The notes beneath the pieces are model-generated. The model did no database searches, was not told where the DNA came from, and worked only from the letters and a program-made list of their open reading frames with translations. A stretch of DNA of 33,296 nt, taken from Armatimonadota bacterium (lineage in GTDB: Bacteria; Armatimonadota; Fervidibacteria; Fervidibacterales; Fervidibacteraceae). Below, piece by piece: positions 1 through 9,036 of this stretch. Numbering within the stretch: position 1 is the stretch's first letter; each line of letters opens with the position of its first letter. A program made the translations under genes and the position numbers. The stretch spans positions 1 to 33,296 of the forward strand of contig JANZZQ010000001.1 in NCBI GenBank assembly GCA_026419315.1, in the 5' to 3' direction.

Positions 1-1
1 A

Positions 2-991
2 AGGCCTTCAGATTTTCGGATGGAAGCACCAATTGCCGAAGTTACTCCGAGGGCATGTCCATTGTGCCCGAACAACGAGGAGAGAACGCCCCCTGAAGTT
101 TTTGCAATTCGATTGGACGGTTCTCGCCCCAACACCCCGGGCTGGTTGGTTCGCGTTGTGCCGAACAAATTTCCGGCATTGCGGTTAGATGGCGAACTGA
201 ACAGGCGGGGAATGGGGTTGTTTGATTTAATGAACGGGGTCGGCGCTCACGAAGTCGTTATTGAAACCCCTGAACACAGCGCTGACTGGGACACAATGAC
301 AACTGAGCAATTGCACCGGGTGTTCCAGGCATACCAAGCGAGGCTCAACGCGTTGAGAGAGGACCAACGCTTTCGGTATCTCCTGGTTTTCAGAAATTAC
401 GGGGTGCAGGCTGGCGCTTCCTTATCGCACCCTCACTCTCAGATTATCGCTTTGCCGATCGTTCCTCAATTGCCGAAAGAGAAACTGACGGCTGCTCGCC
501 AATACTACCTGGACAAGGAAAGATGCCTTTTCTGCGATTTGATTTTTCAAGAGCAGGAGTTGCAAAAGCGGGTTGTTATGGAAAGCGAACACATCATTGT
601 CCTTTCGCCTTTTGCTGCCCGTTTTCCCTACGAACTACATTTCTTCCCAAAAGCTCACAACCACGATTTCGCTCAAGCGGACGAGAATGTTCTGAAGGAT
701 TTGGCCAACGTGATGAGGCGGATATTGAAAGCCGTAAAGCAGCTGCTCGGTCAGCCCGCATACAACTTTGTTCTTCATACCTCCCCCAATCCCATCCCCC
801 GCCCAGGTCGCCCGGACTACTGGGGAACACTGCCCTACGATTACCATTGGCATTTGGAGTTTTTGCCGAGGTTGACAAGAGTTGCAGGGTTTGAGTGGGG
901 AACCGGTTTTTACATCAACCCGGTGGCTCCAGAGGCAGCTGCTGAAGTTTTGAGGGAAACATTATCGCAATTGCCCGATGAGGCAAGGTGA
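2..991 (+). CDS. galT: Galactose-1-phosphate uridylyltransferase (5' truncated by window edge)
   Basis: GalT transfers UMP between UDP-glucose and galactose 1-phosphate in the Leloir pathway. The frame is open to the left edge and reads RPSDFR just before the first ATG at 20. That matches the family's N-terminal RAKRPxDF segment, so the ATG at 20 is probably internal and the true start lies outside the window. Visible signatures are the zinc-type CPLCPNNE motif near nt 56-79 and the catalytic His-Pro-His-Ser-Gln at nt 428-442, whose second His would be the uridylylated nucleophile. A second Cys-x-x-Cys (CLFC) follows in the C-terminal half, and WHLEFLPR near the end is family-like. The stop (TGA) is followed six bases later by the large kinase gene, so the two are probably co-transcribed. 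The family assignment is firm; the substrate (galactose or another hexose phosphate) is inferred. Confidence 0.9.
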   Translation, partial: RPSDFRMEAPIAEVTPRACPLCPNNEERTPPEVFAIRLDGSRPNTPGWLVRVVPNKFPALRLDGELNRRGMGLFDLMNGVGAHEVVIETPEHSADWDTMTTEQLHRVFQAYQARLNALREDQRFRYLLVFRNYGVQAGASLSHPHSQIIALPIVPQLPKEKLTAARQYYLDKERCLFCDLIFQEQELQKRVVMESEHIIVLSPFAARFPYELHFFPKAHNHDFAQADENVLKDLANVMRRILKAVKQLLGQPAYNFVLHTSPNPIPRPGRPDYWGTLPYDYHWHLEFLPRLTRVAGFEWGTGFYINPVAPEAAAEVLRETLSQLPDEAR

Positions 992-997
992 AAGGAG

Positions 998-3900
998 ATG
1001 ACGGCAGCGGGCTCGCCGATTGAAGGGATGGCTCAAAATGTTGTAACTCAATGGTTTCAGGAGTTGCGGGAAAAAGGCATCAGCATGTCACCTTCAATGT
1101 CCTTGAGGGAAGTCACGGTCAATATCATCGCCTCGCTACTTGACAGTTTAACTCGTTCTGATTGGCAAGAAGCTGCGCTTTTGAAGCTGCGGGTTCTTTG
1201 GTTCCTTGCCGACCAGTTGAATTTCCCGTTAGAGCAATCCCTAGAAATCTTTTTGAGACTTAAACGACATCTCGTTCGCGCGCTGGCGATCTTGTTGGAG
1301 AACACTGCTGAGGCCTACGAGAGGGTTGAAACTGTTTGGGATGAAGGGATTTTGAGGCTGACAGCCCACAGGCAAACTGCCACTTTGACGGCTTTGGACT
1401 TAGCCCACCAAAAATATTACACCCTGTTTGAACAGGCGTCCGACTCCTTCCTTCTGATTCGCATGGACGAAAATGGCACGATTGTTGAGGCGAATCCGGC
1501 TGCTTCGCAATTGACAGGTTATTCACTTGAGGAGTTGCATGGGATGTCCGCACTCGCTTTGGCTCCAGCGGAAGAGTTGGAGAAGTATCGCGATGCTTTA
1601 ACGGAGTTGAGGCGAACCGGGCAAGTGAGAGTGATGGGGATTGGACTGAAGCGCAAGGATGGGATGATGGTGATTGTTGACTTGAGTGCGACCTTGCTGA
1701 TGTTGGATGGAGTCGCTCACGCCCTTTGCATTGCCCGAGATATCACCGAACAGCAGAAAATGCAGCGCCGGCTTGAAAGCGTTATCTCTCATAGGACGAA
1801 AGAATTGGCTCAAGCTTTGGAGCGGGAGCGACACCGTGCTGCTCAGATGGCGGTCTTGTCCCAAATTGCGGCGGAAGCCCTCGAAGCAGTAAACGAAGAC
1901 GCAGTCTATCAAGTGGCCGCTCAAGCATTGAAGGAGCACTTGTCCCTCTGCAATGTTGCCCTTTTCTCTTACGACAAAAGCAAGCACGAACTGATTTTGA
2001 AGTCCTGCAAGGGAGCATACGAGGAAATTTGGTCACCAGAATATCGTCAGTCAGCAAACATCGGTTTGCTCGGACTTGCCGTCCGAACTGGGGAACCAAT
2101 TTTGGTTAACGATGTGACCAACCACCCCGATTATTTCCAAGCGACACCCGCCGAAGCAAAGACCCGTTCTGAACTGGTCGTTCCCATAAAGCTTCACGGT
2201 GAAATCGTCGGCGCATTGGATCTTCAGTCTGAGCAAGAGAATGCCTTTGACGAACAGGATCTGCAGATGGCACAAGCGGTTGCAGACCAAGTTGCCCACG
2301 CCTTAGAAGCCATCTCTCACTTTAACCATGTTCGCATCCTTCAAGAACTCAACGAGCAAATTGTTGAGAACTTGCCCCACGCAGTAGCCTTGCTGGACGA
2401 AAAGGGGACCTTGATAATTGCTAACGAACAATTCTGCCGGGAAGTGTGCCATCTTCCCAGGGAAATGGTAATTGGGAAACACTGGAAGGAAGTCATCCCG
2501 GAGGAGTTACAGCGAAGCGTTGTTGCCAACCATTATCCCCCAATGGACGAGACTGTTGCTGCCGCAATTTGGCACAGACAGGACTTTTTCTACCCCGAAA
2601 TCCCGTATGGAGGTGCTTGGTTTGACATTCGTGTCATCCCCATTCGCGGCGCTCAACAGAATCGGGTGATGATTCACATCCGAGATGCATCCCTTCGTGT
2701 CCGAAGAATTTACCAACTTGAGACTTTGATGGCTATTGCACAAGCAATGGAAAGCACTTTTGAACTCAACCGATTGCTCCATGCAATCCTGACTGCAGCG
2801 ACGGCTGGACCTGTTTTGGGCTTCAACCGAGCGATTTTGTTCTTGATTGACAAATCCTCTCAAGTGCTTCGGACAGCAATGGCGGTTGGTCCACTGACTG
2901 CAGAGGAAGCTTATGCCACTTGGGCTCGTTTGGCAGCGGAGCGGAAAACCCTATGGGACTTTCTAAGAGAGTATCCTGGTGATGAGGCTGTTCGTCAGAC
3001 TCCTTTGATGCAGTATGTTCGCGATTTGGAAATTCCCTTGGACGATAGCAACTTGCTTTCTCTTTGCCTCTCTCGGAGAGAGCCCATCAAGGTCGTCAAT
3101 CCCTTCAGCGAACCCAGATTGCCAGAAAGGTTAAGGGCTTTACTGGGCGATTCGGAAGCGATTTGCGTCCCTTTGGTCGCTCAAGAAGAATGGTTGGGCG
3201 TGATCATTGCAGACAACGCCTTCAGCCGTCATCCCATAACCGGGGAAGCAGAGCGGTTACTTAGGTTGTTTGCATCGTCGGCGAGCGTGGCGTTGCGAAA
3301 TGCACAATTGATAGCGGAGCTGAAAGAAGCCCTCGAGAGAGAGCAAAAAATGAGAGAGCAATTAGTTCACTCAGAACGTTTGGCAGCAATTGGTGAGCTG
3401 GCAGCAAAAATCGCCCATGACTTGAGGTCACCTTTGGTGACTATTGGCGGTTACGCCCGGCAGTTGCAAAGGAACCCTTCAGACCCGCAAAGGGTGCAGA
3501 GAAACGTTCAAATCATTGTTGGCGAGGTTGAGAGATTAGAGCGGCAGTTGCGGGACATTTTGGACTTTGCCACCCCGAAACCGCCGAAGTTACAGAGTCT
3601 CAACATCAACGAAATGATTGCAAGGCTTGCCGAAATCCACCGACCGAGTATGGAAGCGGCGGGAGTCCAATTGGTTATAGAGTTGCCTCCTAACCCTCTG
3701 TTTGTGAACGCTGATGAAATCCAGTTGGAACGAGTGCTGCTCAACTTGTGGCGAAACGCTGTGGAAGCAATGCCGGAAGGTGGGAAGTTAACTGTTCAAG
3801 TTTGGAACGAGAACGAAGCGGTGAAGATCAGCATCCAAGACACAGGGGTTGGCATTGTCCCCGATGAGCTGCCCAATATTTTCAAGCCTTTCTACACAAC

Positions 3901-4033
3901 CAAAAGCACCGGCTCGGGTTTGGGACTGGCAATTTGCAAGAAAATCATTGACGACCATGGCGGACAAATAGAGGTAGTTAGCTCAGTTGGGGAGGGGACA
4001 ACTTTTGTAATCACTCTCCCAGCAGCCAACTGA
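998..4033 (+). CDS. Multidomain PAS/GAF sensor histidine kinase
   Basis: Cytoplasmic sensor kinase of 1011 residues with no membrane segment or signal peptide. Rough order: a helical N-terminal region (1-115) that resembles the RsbRD-type sensor domain; PAS (about 138-257, ending in the usual DITEQQ linker); GAF (283-440); a second PAS (452-565); a second GAF (583-760); HisKA with the phospho-acceptor His at about residue 807 in IAHDLRSPL; then HATPase. The HATPase shows the N box NLWRNAVEAM, the G1 box DTGVGI, the F box FKPFYTTK and the G2 box GSGLGLAI, so it looks catalytically intact. AAGGAG directly abuts the ATG at 998, which is close for a Shine-Dalgarno site, so the ATG at 1028 is an alternative start. 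The receiver gene at 4133 is its likely partner. The signal is not predictable from sequence. Confidence 0.9.
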   Translation: MTAAGSPIEGMAQNVVTQWFQELREKGISMSPSMSLREVTVNIIASLLDSLTRSDWQEAALLKLRVLWFLADQLNFPLEQSLEIFLRLKRHLVRALAILLENTAEAYERVETVWDEGILRLTAHRQTATLTALDLAHQKYYTLFEQASDSFLLIRMDENGTIVEANPAASQLTGYSLEELHGMSALALAPAEELEKYRDALTELRRTGQVRVMGIGLKRKDGMMVIVDLSATLLMLDGVAHALCIARDITEQQKMQRRLESVISHRTKELAQALERERHRAAQMAVLSQIAAEALEAVNEDAVYQVAAQALKEHLSLCNVALFSYDKSKHELILKSCKGAYEEIWSPEYRQSANIGLLGLAVRTGEPILVNDVTNHPDYFQATPAEAKTRSELVVPIKLHGEIVGALDLQSEQENAFDEQDLQMAQAVADQVAHALEAISHFNHVRILQELNEQIVENLPHAVALLDEKGTLIIANEQFCREVCHLPREMVIGKHWKEVIPEELQRSVVANHYPPMDETVAAAIWHRQDFFYPEIPYGGAWFDIRVIPIRGAQQNRVMIHIRDASLRVRRIYQLETLMAIAQAMESTFELNRLLHAILTAATAGPVLGFNRAILFLIDKSSQVLRTAMAVGPLTAEEAYATWARLAAERKTLWDFLREYPGDEAVRQTPLMQYVRDLEIPLDDSNLLSLCLSRREPIKVVNPFSEPRLPERLRALLGDSEAICVPLVAQEEWLGVIIADNAFSRHPITGEAERLLRLFASSASVALRNAQLIAELKEALEREQKMREQLVHSERLAAIGELAAKIAHDLRSPLVTIGGYARQLQRNPSDPQRVQRNVQIIVGEVERLERQLRDILDFATPKPPKLQSLNINEMIARLAEIHRPSMEAAGVQLVIELPPNPLFVNADEIQLERVLLNLWRNAVEAMPEGGKLTVQVWNENEAVKISIQDTGVGIVPDELPNIFKPFYTTKSTGSGLGLAICKKIIDDHGGQIEVVSSVGEGTTFVITLPAAN

Positions 4034-4047
4034 AGGGATTTTTTCCC
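4033..4047 (+). terminator. Short hairpin with T-run after the kinase gene
   Basis: AGGGA and TCCCT flank a run of T immediately after the kinase stop codon. The stem is only 5 bp and the T-run lies in the loop rather than after it, so it may be a weak attenuator or have no function. Confidence 0.25.
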
Positions 4048-4132
4048 TCACCACCGAGAGTTTGACGGCGGCAAAGTGAAAAGGGCAATACAGTGGCATC
4101 TTCAGGTTTTGCGCTTTGGAGGTGAGCCGCAG

Positions 4133-4525
4133 ATGGCAAAGGCGCGCATTTTGGTCGTTGAGGATGATGACAGGCAAAGGCAACTTTACTGTGAGGAGTT
4201 GGCATCCGCAGGTTACGCTACCTTGGAAGCCAGAAGTGCAGGTGAGGCGGAGGAGTTGCTTCGTCGTGAACAAATAGACCTCATAGTCCTGGACATCAAT
4301 ATGCCCGGAGTTTCCGGGCTTGAACTTCTACCCCGTATCCACGAACTGCGCCCCGGTTTGCCGGTCATCATCCATACCGCTTACGGAAGTTACCGCGATG
4401 ATTTCATTAGTTGGCTTGCCGATTTGTTCATAGTCAAATCGCCCGACGCGGAAGGCTTAATTGAGGCAGTGGAGGATTTGCTCAACCGACAGCGCAAAAG
4501 CCCTGAAAGCGAGGAGGGGAACTAA
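4133..4525 (+). CDS. Single-domain response regulator (receiver only)
   Basis: CheY-like receiver of 130 residues. The acidic pocket is EDDD at residues 10-13, the phospho-acceptor is D54 in LIVLDINMPG, the switch Thr is T82 (IIHTAYG) and the conserved Lys is K102 (FIVKSPD). No output domain follows, and the C-terminus is a short charged tail. I chose the ATG at 4133 because GGAGGTGA lies just upstream; the open frame reaches back to 4076 but that part is not receiver-like. It sits 99 bp after the PAS/GAF kinase and 4 bp before glgC, so it probably relays that kinase's signal to another protein. The partner is unknown. Confidence 0.88.
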   Translation: MAKARILVVEDDDRQRQLYCEELASAGYATLEARSAGEAEELLRREQIDLIVLDINMPGVSGLELLPRIHELRPGLPVIIHTAYGSYRDDFISWLADLFIVKSPDAEGLIEAVEDLLNRQRKSPESEEGN

Positions 4526-4529
4526 AACT

Positions 4530-5750
4530 GTGAGGGAGCAAAACGCTGTGGACCAAACGTTGGCAATGGTCCTCGCCGGTGGAGTAGGTGAGCGACTTTA
4601 CCCTTTGACGAAAGTCAAAGCAAAACCAGCTGTTCCCTTCGGCGGCATTTACAGGATCATTGACTTCACTTTGTCAAATTGCCTTCACTCGGGAATCCGG
4701 CGAATCTTCGTCCTAACTCAACACAAGTCCTTGCCCTTGGACCGACACCTTTGGTTGGGCTGGAGTTCGCTTTTTCGGACAGAATTGGGCGAGTTTTTGG
4801 CAACTGTCCCACCGCAGCAGAGGTTAGTCCGGGAGTGGTATCGCGGCACCGCTGACGCTGTCTTTCAAAACATTGACTTGCTTTCCCACGAACGACCGAG
4901 GTTCGTGCTTATTCTGGCTGGTGACCATGTTTACCGAATGGACTATCGGGCAATGCTGAAGTTCCATTTGGCGAAAGGCGCAGAGTTGACGATCGCGTGC
5001 ACGACTGTGCCGATAGAGAACGCATCGCGGTTCGGAGTGATGGAAGTGGATGAAACTGACCGCATCATAGGCTTTGAGGAGAAACCGCCTCACCCCAAGC
5101 CTTTGCCGAACGACCCACTCCACGCTCTCATTTCAATGGGCATCTATCTGTTCAATACAGAAACTTTGGTTCGGGCAGTAATTCAAGACGCGAAGCGAAC
5201 CGATAGCGATCACGATTTTGGCAAAAATGTCATTCCCACTTTGGTTCAACAGGGGGTTCGTGTTTTTGCTTTCAACATTCGCAAGGAACTTCCACCTCTT
5301 TTTCACTACTGGCAAGACATCGGGACTTTAGACAGTTACTACAACACTCACATGGAGTTGGTCGGTCCCGCCCCCTCTTTCCCGCTTCACGACGAAAATT
5401 GGACGATACGAACCTACTTGCCCCCATTCCCTCCCGCCGTCCTAAAAGGGAACGCCGTTGCCAAGCATTGTTTGATTTCTCCTGGATGTGAGATTGAGGA
5501 AGGGGCGGTGGTTGAAAACTCTGTCCTTTCACCGGGTGTCCACATTGGGAAAGAAGCGGTTGTGCGAAATTGCGTGCTGCTTCACCGAGTCCATATTGGC
5601 GATGAATGTCGCTTGGAAAAGGTCATTGTGGACGAAGATGTAACTGTCCCAAAAGGCGAACAAATCGGTCTGGATTTGGAAAGGGACAAACGAAGGTTCA
5701 CGGTAACAGGGCAAGGGGTCGTCGTTGTCCCCGTTGGTGTTGTTTTTTAG
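4530..5750 (+). CDS. glgC: Glucose-1-phosphate adenylyltransferase (ADP-glucose pyrophosphorylase)
   Basis: This enzyme makes ADP-glucose from ATP and glucose 1-phosphate, the committed step of bacterial glycogen synthesis. The roughly 406-residue length is normal. The N-terminal nucleotidyltransferase domain shows VLAGGVGERLYPLT, the KAKPAVPFGG segment, GTADAVFQN and the catalytic-site LAGDHVYRMDY. The C-terminal third is a left-handed beta-helix with hexapeptide-type repeats (SPGCEIEEGAVVENSVLSPG). The start is GTG at 4530, preceded by AGGAGGGG about 10 nt upstream; GTG at 4548 is an alternative. It follows the receiver gene by 4 nt, and its TAG stop overlaps the TAA stop of the convergent kinase gene. 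Confidence 0.92.
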   Translation: MREQNAVDQTLAMVLAGGVGERLYPLTKVKAKPAVPFGGIYRIIDFTLSNCLHSGIRRIFVLTQHKSLPLDRHLWLGWSSLFRTELGEFLATVPPQQRLVREWYRGTADAVFQNIDLLSHERPRFVLILAGDHVYRMDYRAMLKFHLAKGAELTIACTTVPIENASRFGVMEVDETDRIIGFEEKPPHPKPLPNDPLHALISMGIYLFNTETLVRAVIQDAKRTDSDHDFGKNVIPTLVQQGVRVFAFNIRKELPPLFHYWQDIGTLDSYYNTHMELVGPAPSFPLHDENWTIRTYLPPFPPAVLKGNAVAKHCLISPGCEIEEGAVVENSVLSPGVHIGKEAVVRNCVLLHRVHIGDECRLEKVIVDEDVTVPKGEQIGLDLERDKRRFTVTGQGVVVVPVGVVF

Positions 5751-7081
5751 TCTTGAGGGAGTCTGAGAGGTAACCGGATGAAGAAAGTCGAGCCTTTCCC
5801 CAGTTCACTTTCAACCCAAATTTTCCCTCCGTGAGCGTCAACCACGTTCTTGACAATCCTCGTCCCCAAGCCAGTTCCCCCGGGCTTAGTGGAAATCGCC
5901 CGGTCGGTGAACATCCAGCGAAGAACTTCCTCAGGAATGCCGCGCCCTGTGTCGGAGACTTCAATGCCCAGATATTTGCCTTCCGGAAACTCACCTTCAA
6001 ATCGGGCGTAAGTGCGGATGACGACGGAGCCCCCGGGAGGTGTTTCAGGGATTGCGTTGTTGACGAGGTTGTAAAGGGCGTTGTAAATCCGTTTCGGGTC
6101 GAGAAGCACCGTTGGAATTTCGCCTCGACTTTCTAAACGCAAATCCACACCTTGACGCAAGGCTACGGGTTTAAGTGCCCTCAAAACTTTTTCCGCCACC
6201 TCATTGACATTCGTCGGCTCAAACCGAGGTTCTGAAATCACACCCTTAACTGCGTCCGAAATCTCCTTCATCCGTTCTTGAATTTGAGCCGAACTTTCCT
6301 CAATCATCTGGATGGCTTCGTTGAAAAATTCGTCGAACCCTTGCAACGCTTCATTCAACCTTTGCCATGCTTCTTTCGGAAATTGGGAGCGAAGTTGTTC
6401 CAGTTCGGTCTTGCAACTTTGATAGATGAGCGCCAAAGTTTGGGCTGTCGTCAATATTGGGGTGAGCATGTTCTTGATGTCGTGGCTGATGTTTCCCAAA
6501 AGCCGGGCAATGATAGCGAGACGGCGTTCCTCTTGGATTCTCGCCGTTTCAATTGCCGTGCCAGCCAAAGTTGCCACTATGCTAAGTGTTTCCATGTCAA
6601 ACTCATCAAAATCGCCGTCGCGCTTGTTAAGGGCTTGGAGTGCGCCTATGGGTTTGCCTTCAATGTCCCTTAGCGGAACTGTCACCATGTTGCGGGTCCG
6701 GTAACCCGTCCTTCGGTCAACTTCCTGCAAGTGGCTCAATTCGGTTGTGACATCTTCCGTGATCTTCGCTTGCCCTGTTTGAAAGACTTTCCCTACGATC
6801 CCTTTGTTCGCCGGGATTTCCATGCCAATCAATTCATTTGCCTTCTCGCCTATGACATAGCGAAAAATCAGAGTGTCCCGGTCGGGGTTGTAAAGGTAGA
6901 GGGTTCCAGCATCGGCGTTGACCACATCCAAAGCGATTCTCAAAACTTCCTGCATCAGTTCATCCAAGCGAGCGGATGTCATCCCGGACTTAGCGGCGCT
7001 GTAAAGGGCAGAAGTTATGCGAAAGACAGCGTTAAGTTGGCGGTTTCGCTCTTCCAATTCCCTTGCCATCTCATCGCCCAT
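5747..7081 (-). CDS. GAF-domain sensor histidine kinase
   Basis: Soluble kinase of 444 residues. An N-terminal coiled segment leads into a GAF domain (about 20-182, with NADAGTLYLY and the typical NMVTVPL and GALQALNK strands). A HisKA-like helix follows with His200 in NISHDIKNMLTPIL, then an HATPase with VNNAIPE, DTGRGIP and GGTGLGTRIVK. The HDIKN sequence around the His resembles the HDxKN-type kinases. No receiver or output domain is attached and no membrane segment is visible. The ATG at 7081 follows GGTGAGAG; an ATG four codons later is also possible. It is convergent with glgC, with a 4-nt overlap of the two stop codons. It probably signals through an unlinked or the nearby receiver. 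Confidence 0.88.
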   Translation of the reverse strand: MGDEMARELEERNRQLNAVFRITSALYSAAKSGMTSARLDELMQEVLRIALDVVNADAGTLYLYNPDRDTLIFRYVIGEKANELIGMEIPANKGIVGKVFQTGQAKITEDVTTELSHLQEVDRRTGYRTRNMVTVPLRDIEGKPIGALQALNKRDGDFDEFDMETLSIVATLAGTAIETARIQEERRLAIIARLLGNISHDIKNMLTPILTTAQTLALIYQSCKTELEQLRSQFPKEAWQRLNEALQGFDEFFNEAIQMIEESSAQIQERMKEISDAVKGVISEPRFEPTNVNEVAEKVLRALKPVALRQGVDLRLESRGEIPTVLLDPKRIYNALYNLVNNAIPETPPGGSVVIRTYARFEGEFPEGKYLGIEVSDTGRGIPEEVLRWMFTDRAISTKPGGTGLGTRIVKNVVDAHGGKIWVESELGKGSTFFIRLPLRLPQD

Positions 7082-7198
7082 TTTCTCTCACCACTTCGGT
7101 TGCGTTACATGTTCGGCGTTGAGCGCTTTGCGTTACTTCAAAATCTTGAAACCCGACAATTTACCCATTGCGCTGAGAAAAAACTGTCCACAAACTTG

Positions 7199-8095
7199 TC
7201 AACCCTCGCAACCACACAGGATTGAGCCGTCTTCATCTCTCACTATTATCCGTCCGCATTGAAAGCATCTGGCTGTCCCTTTCTTCCCGTCAACTTCAAC
7301 GGTCACCGCTCTACCGTTTAGCACTGCTTTCGCTTCAAGGTAAAGTTGTTTCCACGATGAGTTTTGCCACCGATACGCTTCAACAATGAGCGGGGAGTCG
7401 ACTTGCTGCAAAATCGGAGCGAGCAAGTCCCAAGGGATTGTCCCGTAGCCTGGTGGCAAGTGAAGGTCGCGGGATTTGTCATTATCGGCGATGTGATATG
7501 TTCCCACAAAAGAAGCGACGCTCTCAAGCCAAAGGTAAACATTGCCCGCAATGTGAGCGTGTCCGGTGTCAAAGCAAAGGCGTAAGTAAGGCGAGAAGTA
7601 AGCAGCGAGGAAGCGACTCAACTCCGTTGGGTCAGAACCGATCGCTGCATCTGGAAGCATGTTCTCAACCGCCAAAACGATGTTCAAACTTTCAGCGAAA
7701 GGTAAAAGTTCGTCAAGGCTTTTCCTGAACCAATCCCACGCTTTTGGCTTATCGCTCTCGCTGCGTGGGGCGCCAGACGGGTGGATGATCAAGTAACTTG
7801 CGCCAACTGCTCGGGTTCGCTCTAAGATGAACTTGTGAAGTTCAACAGCCTTTCGCCGAGTTTTCTCCTCAGGATGAGCCAAGTTGTATTGACCGCCGAA
7901 AGGGGCATGGACGGACCAAAAGCGAATACCTGCGTCATGAAACATTTGCGACCAACTTTCAAGGACTCGAATTGGGTTCTCAACCAAGGGTGGGTAGTCG
8001 CACTCAAGGGCTGCAATGCCCGCTTGTTTCCAAGCCTTCAAATCGTCCTCCAAAGTCTCCGCCTCTATCCTCCCAACAGCAATGCCAATCTCCAT
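7199..8095 (-). CDS. Sugar phosphate isomerase/epimerase-like TIM barrel with Cys-rich tail
   Basis: A 298-residue protein of the xylose-isomerase-like/AP-endonuclease-2 superfamily, which includes IolE/IolI-like sugar isomerases and endonuclease IV. Candidate metal ligands fit the family order: Glu144 (AVENM), Asp176 and His179 (CFDTGHAH), His201 (YHIAD) and Glu239 (IVEAYRW). His63 (VHAP) and His105 (IIHPSG) are also typical of the barrel. After the barrel, the last 25 residues carry C277-x2-C280 and C294-x-C296, a possible small zinc-binding ribbon that is unusual for the family. GAGGTGAGGG lies just before the ATG. It is divergent from the nucleotidyltransferase gene at 8282. The substrate cannot be predicted. 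Confidence 0.82.
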   Translation of the reverse strand: MEIGIAVGRIEAETLEDDLKAWKQAGIAALECDYPPLVENPIRVLESWSQMFHDAGIRFWSVHAPFGGQYNLAHPEEKTRRKAVELHKFILERTRAVGASYLIIHPSGAPRSESDKPKAWDWFRKSLDELLPFAESLNIVLAVENMLPDAAIGSDPTELSRFLAAYFSPYLRLCFDTGHAHIAGNVYLWLESVASFVGTYHIADNDKSRDLHLPPGYGTIPWDLLAPILQQVDSPLIVEAYRWQNSSWKQLYLEAKAVLNGRAVTVEVDGKKGTARCFQCGRIIVRDEDGSILCGCEG

Positions 8096-8167
8096 TGACC
8101 CTCACCTCGTTGGTAAAAATTGACGCCAGCAAATTAAAGTTTGGCATGAAATGCAAGGATACATCCG

Positions 8168-8238
8168 CCTTGTCTCGCAACGAGTTGAAGCGCCGGCGAC
8201 AAGGGAAAGGCGTCCGTTGAAAGGCGTTCTCACGCCTT
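8168..8238 (+). promoter_or_regulatory. Structured region with alternative hairpins upstream of the nucleotidyltransferase
   Basis: CCTTGTC (8168-8174) can pair with GACAAGG (8198-8204). Further on, AAAGGCGT occurs twice (8206-8213 and 8220-8227), and either copy can pair with ACGCCTT at 8232-8238; the second copy gives a tight 7-bp hairpin with a 4-nt TCTC loop. This could be a terminator or attenuator, or an operator with repeats. A possible -10 element, TACAAT (8255-8260), lies downstream without a good -35, so the promoter position is uncertain. Confidence 0.35.
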
Positions 8239-8281
8239 CCTCTTGCGGCTTTGCTACAATAGTGTTCGGAGGGGAAAAGCG

Positions 8282-9022
8282 ATGAAGGGTATAGTTTTGG
8301 CTGGAGGTTTGGGAACGAGGTTATATCCGCTCACGAAAGTGACAAACAAACACTTGCTGCCCGTTTACAACAAGCCGATGGTGCTTTACCCGATAGAGGC
8401 GCTTGTGCTTGCGGGTATTACCGACATTTTGATTGTCACGGGTGGCGAGTGGGCAACAGACTTTGCCCGTTTGCTTGCCGATTTCAAAAACTTTGGAATT
8501 CGCAACCTCTACTTTGCCTACCAGGAAAAACCCCTGGGGATTGCCCACGCTCTTGGGTTGGCGGAATCTTTCGTCAATGGGGATAAGTGCGTGGTTTTCC
8601 TGGGCGATAACGTGATTGAGGGAAACATCATCAAAGCGAAGGGAAAGTTCGAGCGAATGGAAAGGGGAGCACTGGTTTTATTGAAAGAGGTTCCCGACCC
8701 TCAAAACTACGGCTGCCCAATTTTGGATGAGACAGGGAAGATCGTCCGCATAATTGAGAAGCCGAAAGAACCGCCAAGCCCTTACGCCGTTATTGGCATC
8801 TACTTCTACGACGCAGAGGTTTTCTCAATTGTCAAGACCCTCAAGCCGAGCGAGCGTGGGGAATTGGAAATCACCGATGTGAACAACGCCTATGCGGAGC
8901 GGGGATTGCTGGAGTATGAAGTCCTTGAAGGTTGGTGGGGAGACGCTGGGGCGAGTATTGATGCTTGGCTGAGGGTGAACAATTTAGTGGCTCAAACTGG
9001 TGCAAACAAACTGAGCTTGTAA
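8282..9022 (+). CDS. Sugar-1-phosphate nucleotidyltransferase, RmlA-like (glucose-1-phosphate thymidylyltransferase type)
   Basis: A 246-residue nucleotidyltransferase that would activate a sugar 1-phosphate with dTTP or UTP. It starts with MKGIVLAGGLGTRLYPLT, and the TNKHLLPVYNKPM segment is typical of RmlA/RfbA proteins. It also shows the FLGDNVI metal site, KEVPDPQNYG and a WWGDAG segment near the end. The start is the ATG at 8282, 7 nt after GGAGGGG; the frame extends to 8243 but that part is not family-like. It is shorter than classical RmlA (about 290) because the C-terminal extension is missing, as in many archaeal and thermophile homologues. The nucleotide and sugar specificity are inferred. 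It lies 14 bp before a sensorless kinase gene. Confidence 0.85.
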   Translation: MKGIVLAGGLGTRLYPLTKVTNKHLLPVYNKPMVLYPIEALVLAGITDILIVTGGEWATDFARLLADFKNFGIRNLYFAYQEKPLGIAHALGLAESFVNGDKCVVFLGDNVIEGNIIKAKGKFERMERGALVLLKEVPDPQNYGCPILDETGKIVRIIEKPKEPPSPYAVIGIYFYDAEVFSIVKTLKPSERGELEITDVNNAYAERGLLEYEVLEGWWGDAGASIDAWLRVNNLVAQTGANKLSL

Positions 9023-9036
9023 GCGAGTGATGGGAA

